From Spartobacteria bacterium (lineage in GTDB: Bacteria > Verrucomicrobiota > Verrucomicrobiia > Chthoniobacterales > UBA10450), in assembly GCA_003167555.1 (NCBI GenBank), contig PMSN01000029.1, positions 186,488 to 237,676 of the forward strand: DNA of 51,189 nt, in the 5' to 3' direction. A model generated the notes under the pieces. That model did no database searches, was not told the DNA's origin, and saw only the letters and a program-made list of their open reading frames with translations. This document shows positions 8,636-15,907 of this stretch, one piece after another. Both the position numbers and the translations under genes were made by a program. Every line of letters starts with the position of its first letter. The stretch's first letter is position 1.

Positions 8636-10147
8636 TTAGCCGCCGAGCGACTTTGGATCGCTCACGTTGCCCTTGTTGAATTCGACATAATCCTCCGTGA
8701 GATCGCACGTGTAGAGGACGCAATCGTGCGAGCCGGCGTGCAAAAAAATGTGAAGATCGAATTCGGCGGCGTCGACGATTTTCGCCAGAGTCCGCAACGC
8801 GGTCTTTGTCGGTTGCCCGCGGTGCAGCGCAAACGTGATCTCGCGTTTGCCAGCGGGACTGTAACCGACGTCCACTTTGGTTTCATCGACGCGGGCGGAT
8901 GAATAACCAAGCGCGCACAGAACGCGGCCCCAATTTGGATCGCCACCGAAAAAGCTGGTCTTGACGAGCGCGCTGTTGGCGACGGATCGCGCGACGGCTT
9001 CCGCGTCCGCCGCGCTCCGCGCGCCGTGCACGCGCAAGGTGATGAATCGAGTGACGCCCTCGCCGTCGCGCACGATCATTTTCGCAAGCTCGAGCGTGAC
9101 GAAATTGAGAGCGCGCTGAAAAATCTCGTGCTCCTGGTAGGGCGAGACTCTGTCGAGCCGTCCGTGGGGGGTAGCCGAAGATTTTCCGGCTCGACGGAGT
9201 CTCGCCCTACCAATGGGAGAATTTCCGGCCAAGCCATTCGCGAGGATCAACACCGTGTCGTTCGTGCTCATGTCACCGTCGATGGTGATCCGGTTGAAAC
9301 TCTGCGCGACGGCGCGCTCGAGCGCATCCTTCAAGAACTCCGGCTCGATCGCCGCATCCGTCGTGATGAATCCAAGCATCGTCGCATGTAATCCAGCCGC
9401 CGGCCGTTTGCCGCTTCGACTCATCCCTGGCTGAATCATACCGGCGCCTTTGCAAATCCCGCCGAGGCGGACGCGCGCGCCGCCGATTTCAAATTCCACC
9501 GCGATTTCCTTGCGGCGCGTATCCGTGGTCATGATCGCTTCGGCCACTTCGCGAGCGCGCGCCGGTCCACTGGAAAGCAACTGCGACGCACGAACAATCC
9601 CGCGTCTCACATTCGTCATCGGCATCGGCACGCCGATCCGGCCAGTTGAGCACACCAGAACTTCGCCCGCGGAAACGCCGAGTTGCTTCGCCGCGATTTT
9701 CGTCATCAACTCCGCGTCCGCGAGTCCGCGCGCTCCGGTGCAGGCATTCGCATTGCCGGAATTCACCACGATCGCGCGTGCGCGTTTTCCGGCCGCGCGT
9801 TGCGCACTCACTTTCACCGGCGCGGCGCAGACTTGATTCGTCGTGAACATCCCCGCGACCGCAGCGGGAACATCGGAAACAATCAACGCGAGATCGTTCT
9901 TCTCGCCTTTTTCCGAACCCTTGCCCGTGCCGACTCGTTTGATGTCGCAAAAAACGGCGGCGGCTTTGAAACCGCGCGGCGCGGTGATGGAGCCGGCGAT
10001 CTTTGTGAAGTTGCGCGTAGTCTGGGGAGCGCAGGCTGCCAGCCTGCACTCGCCGGCAGCTTGCCGGCGAGAATCGTGTTCGGCAGGCTGCCGAACACCG
10101 CAGGCAAGCTGCCTGCGCTCCCCAGAGATTTGTCGCCGCGCTTTCAA
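8636..10147 (-). CDS. argJ: Bifunctional ornithine acetyltransferase / N-acetylglutamate synthase
   Basis: ArgJ recycles the acetyl group from N-acetylornithine to glutamate and self-cleaves at an Ala-Thr bond. Family signatures are ITAPRGFKAA near the start, VNSGNANACTG, GMIQP...ATMLGFITTDA, and NDTVLILANG. Three oddities stand out. TTG 10147 overlaps the argC stop, and the first residues then read through a 106-bp palindrome (10021-10126). Twelve extra residues (9386-9421) separate PGM from ATML, directly before the self-cleavage Thr. A 76-bp palindrome (9136-9211) is read in frame as an Arg-rich loop. An ATG at 10192 is an alternative start inside argC. The frame stays open throughout, so the enzyme may still work. 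Confidence 0.9.
   Translation of the reverse strand: MKARRQISGERRQLACGVRQPAEHDSRRQAAGECRLAACAPQTTRNFTKIAGSITAPRGFKAAAVFCDIKRVGTGKGSEKGEKNDLALIVSDVPAAVAGMFTTNQVCAAPVKVSAQRAAGKRARAIVVNSGNANACTGARGLADAELMTKIAAKQLGVSAGEVLVCSTGRIGVPMPMTNVRRGIVRASQLLSSGPARAREVAEAIMTTDTRRKEIAVEFEIGGARVRLGGICKGAGMIQPGMSRSGKRPAAGLHATMLGFITTDAAIEPEFLKDALERAVAQSFNRITIDGDMSTNDTVLILANGLAGNSPIGRARLRRAGKSSATPHGRLDRVSPYQEHEIFQRALNFVTLELAKMIVRDGEGVTRFITLRVHGARSAADAEAVARSVANSALVKTSFFGGDPNWGRVLCALGYSSARVDETKVDVGYSPAGKREITFALHRGQPTKTALRTLAKIVDAAEFDLHIFLHAGSHDCVLYTCDLTEDYVEFNKGNVSDPKSLGG
9136..9211. repeat. Palindromic repeat inside argJ
   Basis: Arms of 25 bp (9136-9160 and 9187-9211; outer sequence GGTAGGGCGAGACTC) pair with one mismatch around a 26-bp loop. 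The element is read in frame as GRARLRRAGKSSATPHGRL. The outer GGTAGGG recurs at 11274. It is a different family from the amylase and 10021 elements. Confidence 0.85.
10021..10126. repeat. Palindromic repeat at the argC/argJ junction
   Basis: The outer arms TCTGGGGAGCGCAGGC / GCCTGCGCTCCCCAGA enclose two further hairpins (CGCCGGCAGCTTGCCGGCG and GTTCGGCAGGCTGCCGAAC). It belongs to the same family as the copy at 15757-15891. It lies where the N-terminus of ArgJ must be encoded. Confidence 0.85.
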
Positions 10148-11193
10148 ATCAGCCCCGCGGTCTCCTCGCAACCGCACATCAAATTGAAGCATTGAATCGC
10201 CTGGCCGCTCGCGCCTTTGAGGAGGTTATCTTCCGCGCTCATTACGATCAACCGGCCGGTGCGTGGATCGAAGCGCCAGGCGATCTCGATGACGTTTGAG
10301 CCCACCACATTCTTTGTGTCGGGCAACGTTTTCTCGCCGAGCAAGCGAACGAACGGCTCGTCCGCGTAGCTCGCGCGAAAGGCGGCATCGATTCGTTTCG
10401 GATCTTTTCCAGTCGCCGTCGGCGTAAAGTAAAGCGTCGTCAGGATCCCGCGGTTCACCGGAATGAGATGAGGCGTGAATTGAATCGTGACCTCACCGCC
10501 GGCCGCGACCGATAACTCCTGCTCGATCTCGGCGAGATGGCGATGCTTCGGCACGCCGTAGGGCCGAACGCTTTCGTTGCATTCCACGAACAAATAATCC
10601 AGCTCGGCTTTTCGTCCCGCCCCGCTCACGCCGCTCAAACTATTCGCAATGATGCTGCCGCTTTCGACAAGCCGCGCGCGGAGGAGTGGGATAGCCGGCA
10701 ACAGGATGCTCGTTGGATAACAACCGGGGCAAGCCACCAGCCGCGCATCCCGGATTTTATCGCGATAAATTTCCGGCAAACCATAAATCGCCGTCGGCAA
10801 AAGCTCCGGCGCGGGGTGCGCGTGCGTGTAAAATTCCTTGTAGGTCTCCGCGTTCCTGATGCGAAAGTCGGCGCTGAGATCGATCACTTTCGCCCCCGCT
10901 TCGAGCAAAGGTCCCGCAAACTCGACCGCGACGCCGTGCGGGAGCGCGAGGAAAATTACCTCGGCTGACTCAGCCAACTGAGCGGGTCGAACATCAATGA
11001 ACCGCAGCGTCGTCGCTGTCGCGTGATGAGCGAGACGCGGAAAGATTTCGGCGAGGCTTTTTCCGGCGAACTGCCGCGACGTGATCGCCGCCAACTCGGC
11101 GCCCGGATGACGCAAGAGCAAGCGCACCAGCTCCTCGCCGGTGTAGCCGGAAGCGCCGACGACGGCCACTCTCGTTCTCTCCGTGTTTTTCAC
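10144..11193 (-). CDS. argC: N-acetyl-gamma-glutamyl-phosphate reductase
   Basis: ArgC (349 aa) reduces N-acetylglutamyl phosphate to the semialdehyde using NADPH. The Rossmann motif VVGASGYTGEEL is at residues about 10-21. The catalytic cysteine lies in VACPGCYPTS, and the SGVSGAGRK and HRHLAEIEQ segments are present. Length is typical. The start is GTG 11193. It is the first gene of the argCJBD cluster, and the divergent 188-bp gap to floA (11194-11381) probably holds its promoter, although I cannot identify an ARG box. Confidence 0.95.
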   Translation of the reverse strand: MKNTERTRVAVVGASGYTGEELVRLLLRHPGAELAAITSRQFAGKSLAEIFPRLAHHATATTLRFIDVRPAQLAESAEVIFLALPHGVAVEFAGPLLEAGAKVIDLSADFRIRNAETYKEFYTHAHPAPELLPTAIYGLPEIYRDKIRDARLVACPGCYPTSILLPAIPLLRARLVESGSIIANSLSGVSGAGRKAELDYLFVECNESVRPYGVPKHRHLAEIEQELSVAAGGEVTIQFTPHLIPVNRGILTTLYFTPTATGKDPKRIDAAFRASYADEPFVRLLGEKTLPDTKNVVGSNVIEIAWRFDPRTGRLIVMSAEDNLLKGASGQAIQCFNLMCGCEETAGLI

Positions 11194-11273
11194 CGCGCAA
11201 TGCGTATTCCGTCTCAGTGCGATTGCAACGAAAAGTAATGGGAAACGCAGAGGTTCTCGCTGCCGCGAGCGTT

Positions 11274-11322
11274 GGTAGGGTCATCGCGCTGCGATGACCG
11301 TGGACGCCGCAGCGCGGCGTCC
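11274..11322. repeat. Short double-palindrome repeat between argC and floA
   Basis: GGTAGGG is followed by two tight hairpins, TCATCGC-GCT-GCGATGA and GGACGCCGC-AGC-GCGGCGTCC. The leading GGTAGGG matches the outer end of the repeat inside argJ, so it is probably a short relative. It sits in the divergent promoter region and could form a cruciform or act as a terminator. Confidence 0.55.
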
Positions 11323-11381
11323 CTTCCCGGTGGACAGCGAATAAACTTTCCGCGTCGCACCGCCTTCGCTAACCTCGCCGC

Positions 11382-12398
11382 ATGGAGTCCCTTTATTATG
11401 TCGGTGTCGCAGTCCTCGCGCTCTTAGCCTTCATTGCTTGCATTCTGATTTTTCGATTCTTTGGCTTCTGGCTTCGCGCCCGAGTGGCGAACGCGCCCAT
11501 CGGACTCTTGAAAATGTTCGGCATGAGTCTGCGAAAGGTCCCGGTGGGATTGATCGTCGATAACCGCATCACCGCGGTCAAAGCCGGCATCGATATTTTG
11601 AGCGATCCGCTTGAGGCGCATTATCTCGCGGGCGGCGACGTTTCCCAGGTGATCCTGGCGCTGATCGCGGCGGACAAAGCCGGCATCTCGCTCGATTTCA
11701 ACCGCGCCTGCGCGATCGATCTCGCGACCAAGGGCACCGGCAAGACCGTGCTCGAAGCGGTCCGCACGAGCATTAATCCAAAAGTGATCGACGTGCCCAA
11801 TCCATCGATGGGCCGCACGACCATCGACGGCGTCGCGAAAGACGGCATCGGCGCCAAGGTCAAAGCGCGCGTCACGGTGCGATCGCATTTGGATCGCTTC
11901 GTCGGCGGCGCCACCGAGGAAACAATCATCGCGCGCGTCGGCGAAGGCATCGTGAGCGCGATCGGGTCGGCGGATTCTTACAAGGACGTGCTGGAAAATC
12001 CGGACCGCATTTCGAAGGCGGTGCTGGCGAAAGGACTCGATAGCAACACCGCCTTCGAGATTCTTTCCATCGACATCGCGGACGTCGACGTGGGCGACAA
12101 CATCGGCGCGAAATTGCAGAGCGAACAAGCGGACGCGGACAAGCGCATTGCCCAGGCGAAAGCGGAAGTGCGCCGCGCCGCCGCGGTCGCGGTCGAGCAG
12201 GAGATGCGCGCGAAGACGCAGGAAATGCGCGCGAAAGTGGTCGAGGCCGAAGCGCTCGTGCCCCAGGCGATGGCCGATGCGTTTCGCTCGGGCAATCTCG
12301 GCATCATGGATTATGTGCGAATGAAAAACGTGCAGGCCGACACATCGATGCGTGAATCAATCGCCGGCGGCGATAAACCGCGCACGGAAGGAACGTGA
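11382..12398 (+). CDS. floA: Flotillin-like membrane scaffold protein FloA
   Basis: FloA (338 aa) is a bacterial flotillin that organises membrane microdomains. One N-terminal membrane segment ([21 protein letters not shown]) is followed by the SPFH/flotillin domain, with family signatures [23 protein letters not shown] and [12 protein letters not shown]. An Ala/Glu-rich coiled coil ([19 protein letters not shown]) and a short tail follow. Length and motif order match the YqfA/FloA family closely. It is followed by a proline-rich membrane protein, possibly co-transcribed. The start is ATG 11382. Confidence 0.93.
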   Translation: MESLYYVGVAVLALLAFIACILIFRFFGFWLRARVANAPIGLLKMFGMSLRKVPVGLIVDNRITAVKAGIDILSDPLEAHYLAGGDVSQVILALIAADKAGISLDFNRACAIDLATKGTGKTVLEAVRTSINPKVIDVPNPSMGRTTIDGVAKDGIGAKVKARVTVRSHLDRFVGGATEETIIARVGEGIVSAIGSADSYKDVLENPDRISKAVLAKGLDSNTAFEILSIDIADVDVGDNIGAKLQSEQADADKRIAQAKAEVRRAAAVAVEQEMRAKTQEMRAKVVEAEALVPQAMADAFRSGNLGIMDYVRMKNVQADTSMRESIAGGDKPRTEGT

Positions 12399-12437
12399 GT
12401 GACGAGTTAGATTTTTGAAGGCCTAACGCTTTAACAC

Positions 12438-13055
12438 TTGATCGCTGCTTCCACCATATTCGATCACCCGTGGATCCTCCTCATCGCAGTCGGGATCGGA
12501 TTGGTGCGCTGGCTTATTTCGCAAAAAGCCCAGGCCGGGAAAAATGTTTCGCAGCCGCCGAAGACTCCGGCCCAACCGATTCCGCGGAGCGACACGCGAT
12601 CGGAAGAGGAACGCGTCCGTCGTTTTCTCGAGGCGCTTGGCCAACCGCCGGGCGCCAAACCGCCACCGGCCGTGGCGCGGCGATCAACTCCGCGCGAAGC
12701 GGTGTCAGGCGTTCCGCCGCCCATCAGATCGCCGTTGCCTCCACTGACAACCGTTCCTCCGCCGCTGCCGGTTGAAATGGAGTCGCGCGCGGAACCGCCG
12801 CCGATCCCGCAGCGAATCGAGCCGCGAAAATTCACACCGGCGATCGCGGGCGACACGCGTTTCGAAATTCGCGCGTCCGGCGGAGCGGATGATCCGGCAT
12901 CGCTTTCGCGCCGCGCGGATGTTTCGCTCGCCGACAAATCGGGTCTCCTGGCCCGACTCGCGACGAAGCAAACGTTACGCGACGCGATTGTTCTGCGCGA
13001 AATCTTCGGGCCACCGCGCAGCTTGCAGTCGGCCGAAACGATCAGCGGATTCTAA
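12438..13055 (+). CDS. Membrane-anchored proline-rich protein of unknown function
   Basis: I do not recognise a functional family. A TTG start at 12438 gives an N-terminal membrane segment (PWILLIAVGIGLVRWLI) followed by about 120 residues rich in Pro, Arg and Ser (PPPLP runs), which are probably disordered. A conserved-looking C-terminal helix (LLARLATKQTLRDAIVLREIFG) resembles the tail of small Verrucomicrobia membrane proteins. It lies 39 bp after floA, so it may be co-transcribed and act as a partner at the membrane. It could be involved in envelope organisation, but this is inference from position only. Confidence 0.65.
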   Translation: MIAASTIFDHPWILLIAVGIGLVRWLISQKAQAGKNVSQPPKTPAQPIPRSDTRSEEERVRRFLEALGQPPGAKPPPAVARRSTPREAVSGVPPPIRSPLPPLTTVPPPLPVEMESRAEPPPIPQRIEPRKFTPAIAGDTRFEIRASGGADDPASLSRRADVSLADKSGLLARLATKQTLRDAIVLREIFGPPRSLQSAETISGF

Positions 13056-13072
13056 TTGCGGCGTCGCGCCCG

Positions 13073-13447
13073 CTATCGATAAGCCGAAATGCAAATGACG
13101 ACGTGCGCATCAGGATTGTGCGCGAGGCATTCGGCGATGGCGGCGCTGCGTGCGCCCGCCGCGGTTTCGCCCCAGGACGAGCCCCAGCCACCGGCACTGT
13201 CGTTGGAGACTGCCAGCGCGATCCACGCGTTCTTACACCAGTTCGTGCGCGCGTCACGCCGGCCGCATTCGCGCAAGGCGCGCGCGATTGCCTGTGATTT
13301 GGTGGGATAACCGTTGCCGTATCCCCAACGATTCGTGGCCGGCGAATACGCGACCGCCGCATAGACATCTCCGGCTTGCAGCGCCGGAGTAATCACGAGC
13401 GCAAGCGCAATAACGGCGAACAAAATTCCGCGTGTAAGATTCTTCAT
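13073..13447 (-). CDS. Secreted DUF4189-domain protein
   Basis: The product (124 aa) has a signal peptide (MKNLTRGILFAVIALALVI, cleaved near LQA-GDV). A compact domain follows, with AAVAYSPATNRWGYGNG, an ALRECG/NWCKNAW cysteine pair, and AAIAECLAHNP. This pattern matches the small DUF4189 family of periplasmic or secreted proteins, whose function is not established. The conserved cysteines suggest disulfides outside the cytoplasm. It is convergent with 12438-13055 and directly downstream of pbpC on the same strand. Confidence 0.75.
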   Translation of the reverse strand: MKNLTRGILFAVIALALVITPALQAGDVYAAVAYSPATNRWGYGNGYPTKSQAIARALRECGRRDARTNWCKNAWIALAVSNDSAGGWGSSWGETAAGARSAAIAECLAHNPDAHVVICISAYR

Positions 13448-13503
13448 AGGTCTTTTCAGAATGCGTTTTTTTGGAAGCGCCGGTCAAGCTCTTCGCGATG
13501 CCG

Positions 13504-15732
13504 CTACAGAAAACGAATGCGAATCCACGTTTCGGCGCGGCGGCCGCTCTCCAGATCCGTCACGACGATCCGATGCTCGCCCTCCGCAGCCAGCGCGAAA
13601 TCGGCGCCGGGCTCGGAACGGCACGCGAGCGATTCGCTTTCCCATTTCATGTGGCTTCCGCCATTCACGACCAGCGGAATGCGCCGGCTCGACGGCACAT
13701 CGGGATCCACAACGTAAACGCTTCCGGTCAGCGGCGACGTGATGCGCAAATCTCCTCTGCCTAACGCGAGGATTGTCTGTCCGCGCAAACCATTTTCCGC
13801 GCTGTTGAACCAATCGGCATACTCCGGACCGAGCTGCACGTGGCCCGCGGCATCGTAATCGGCCGGCGTCTCCGCGGCCGGGAGGCGATCGGAAAGAAAT
13901 TTTTCGCGCACACCGCGCGGGTCCGAATCCGCGAGCAACTTTCCGGTGAGCGGATGCACGGTCCGCTCCACGATTTGCGACGGAGTCCGATACCAGCTCG
14001 TGCCGTAATTCCCATGCAGATAATCGAAGACCGCGTGGAGGATCGGCCCCGCGCCGGTCACGCCGGAAACCTCGCGCATCGGCGCGCCGTCGAAATTTCC
14101 CACCCAGACGCCGACGGAAAATTCCGGCGTGAACCCGATCGTCCAGTTATCGCGAAAGTCGGTGCTCGTGCCGGTTTTGCAGGCGACCGGATAATCGAAG
14201 CGCAACGCGGAGTTCATGCCGAAGGCGAGGGTGCGCGCGGAATTATCGCTCAGGATATCCGCGATCTGCCAGACCAGCTCGGGCTCCGAATAACGGCGCG
14301 CGGCGGAGGGACTGTCGCTGAGGACGCGCCAGGGGCGAAACTCGCCCAGTCGCGCGAGGCTGGCGTAAGCGTTGGTCATTTCGAGCAATCGCGCTTCGCA
14401 ATTTCCCAGGGTGAGGCCGAGACCGTAAATTTCAGGCGCGCGGTTCAGTGTCGTTAGGCCGCAGACGCGCAAACGCTCGGACAAAGCCGGCGGGCCGCCG
14501 GCCGCCAGTAAAACTTTCACCGCTGGAATGTTGAGCGAACTGGCGAGTGCGGTTCGATAACGGACCGGACCGTAACAGCGCCGGTTGTAATTTTCCGGCC
14601 GGTAAAAACCATCGGCGGATGGGAAACTCGTCCGCACATCCGCGACCATCGTGGCCGGCGTGGCGCCGCGTTCGAGGGCGAGCAAATACGTGAACGGCTT
14701 CAGCGCTGATCCCGCAGAGCGTTGCGCCCAGGCGCCATTAACCTGACCGGTCCCGGGCGCGAAATAATTCTCGGAGCCGACGAGCGCGATCACGTCGCCG
14801 CTCGCGTTGTCGATCACGACGACGGCGCCGTTGCGGACGTTCTGCTCGCGCAATTGCGCCAGCCGTTCGCGCAGAATTTTTTCGACCTGCTCGTTCAGCC
14901 GAAAATCGAGCGTCGTCTTCAACTCGGCGCGCGGCGCCTCAATCGGTTGTTGCAGGACCAGTTCGACGAAATGCGGCGCGCGAAAACGCCGGCCCGGAGC
15001 GCGGAGCGCGAGCGACTCACTGAGCGCGCGCTCGGAGCGCGCGAGGTCGAGCTGGCCATTGTCACGCATGCGGCGCAGCACCGTCTCCTGCCGCTGTCGC
15101 GCCGCGGCCGGCGCCACGTGCGGATTCAGCCGGCGCGGATTTTTCGGCAAGCCCGCGAGGAAGGCGGCCTCGGCATCGCTCAGATCCGAAACCGGCTTGC
15201 CGAAGTAGTAATCCGCCGCGGCGGCCAGACCGATGTTGAGATTTCCGAAGTCGAGGCGATTCAAATACGCGGCGAGGATCCGGTCTTTCGGCCACGCTTG
15301 CTCGAGGCGAAGCGCCGTCGCGCTCTCGATCAACTTCGCGCGCAACGTCCGCGGCCTGCGTTCGGAAATCTTGACGAGCTGTTGCGTGATCGTCGATGCA
15401 CCGGAAACGATCCGGCCATGCCGCAAACCGGTGACGAGGGCGCGTGCGCTCGCGAGCCAATCGATCCCATGATGGCGGTAAAATCGTTTGTCTTCCGCGG
15501 CGAGCACGGCATCGATCACATGCGGCGGCACTTCGTCGAGAGCCAGCTCGCGGCTGAAACGCTCGGCCACGCGCGCTTCCCGCAGCGGAATTCCATTCCG
15601 ATCAAGGAGCGCGATGCTTTGAATCGGCGGACGCAAAAGCGCCGGCGGGATCGGCACAAACTTCAGGCCGAAGTGCGCGACGATCAGCAGCAACGCGGCC
15701 GTGGCGAGCAGCGCGATTATTTTCCGTCTCAT
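13504..15732 (-). CDS. pbpC: Penicillin-binding protein 1C
   Basis: This is a class A PBP: a membrane anchor (MRRKIIALLATAALLLIVA), a glycosyltransferase GT51 domain (AAEDKRFYRHHGIDW, then GASTITQQLVK), a transpeptidase domain with SALK (active Ser in SAGSALKPF), SLN and KTGTS motifs, and a C-terminal BiPBP_C-like beta domain. It polymerises and crosslinks peptidoglycan in the periplasm. The frame is open upstream to 15837, but that part only translates the 15757-15891 palindrome, so ATG 15732 is the better start. It follows an alpha-2-macroglobulin gene, the classic yfhM-pbpC pairing. Confidence 0.93.
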   Translation of the reverse strand: MRRKIIALLATAALLLIVAHFGLKFVPIPPALLRPPIQSIALLDRNGIPLREARVAERFSRELALDEVPPHVIDAVLAAEDKRFYRHHGIDWLASARALVTGLRHGRIVSGASTITQQLVKISERRPRTLRAKLIESATALRLEQAWPKDRILAAYLNRLDFGNLNIGLAAAADYYFGKPVSDLSDAEAAFLAGLPKNPRRLNPHVAPAAARQRQETVLRRMRDNGQLDLARSERALSESLALRAPGRRFRAPHFVELVLQQPIEAPRAELKTTLDFRLNEQVEKILRERLAQLREQNVRNGAVVVIDNASGDVIALVGSENYFAPGTGQVNGAWAQRSAGSALKPFTYLLALERGATPATMVADVRTSFPSADGFYRPENYNRRCYGPVRYRTALASSLNIPAVKVLLAAGGPPALSERLRVCGLTTLNRAPEIYGLGLTLGNCEARLLEMTNAYASLARLGEFRPWRVLSDSPSAARRYSEPELVWQIADILSDNSARTLAFGMNSALRFDYPVACKTGTSTDFRDNWTIGFTPEFSVGVWVGNFDGAPMREVSGVTGAGPILHAVFDYLHGNYGTSWYRTPSQIVERTVHPLTGKLLADSDPRGVREKFLSDRLPAAETPADYDAAGHVQLGPEYADWFNSAENGLRGQTILALGRGDLRITSPLTGSVYVVDPDVPSSRRIPLVVNGGSHMKWESESLACRSEPGADFALAAEGEHRIVVTDLESGRRAETWIRIRFL

Positions 15733-15756
15733 ATGATGAGGCAGCGCGGCCAGCTC

Positions 15757-15891
15757 TGGGGAGCGCAGGCTGCCAGCCTGCATTTGCCGGCAGCTTGCCG
15801 GCGAAATTCCCCGCGTGTTTGCATTGCCAACGCGCACCAGATGCCATCGGCAAGCTGCCGCTGGCTGCAGGCTGGCAGCCTGCGCTCCCCA
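15757..15891. repeat. Palindromic repeat between the A2M gene and pbpC
   Basis: The outer arms TGGGGAGCGCAGGCTGCCAG / CTGGCAGCCTGCGCTCCCCA pair perfectly, with an inner CGGCAGCTTGCCG hairpin. It is the same family as the copy at 10021-10126 but about 29 bp longer in the centre. It lies in the 175-bp gap of the A2M-pbpC operon and its transcript would form a very strong stem, possibly limiting pbpC expression. Confidence 0.85.
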
Positions 15892-15907
15892 AGCAAAACA
15901 GACGCGT

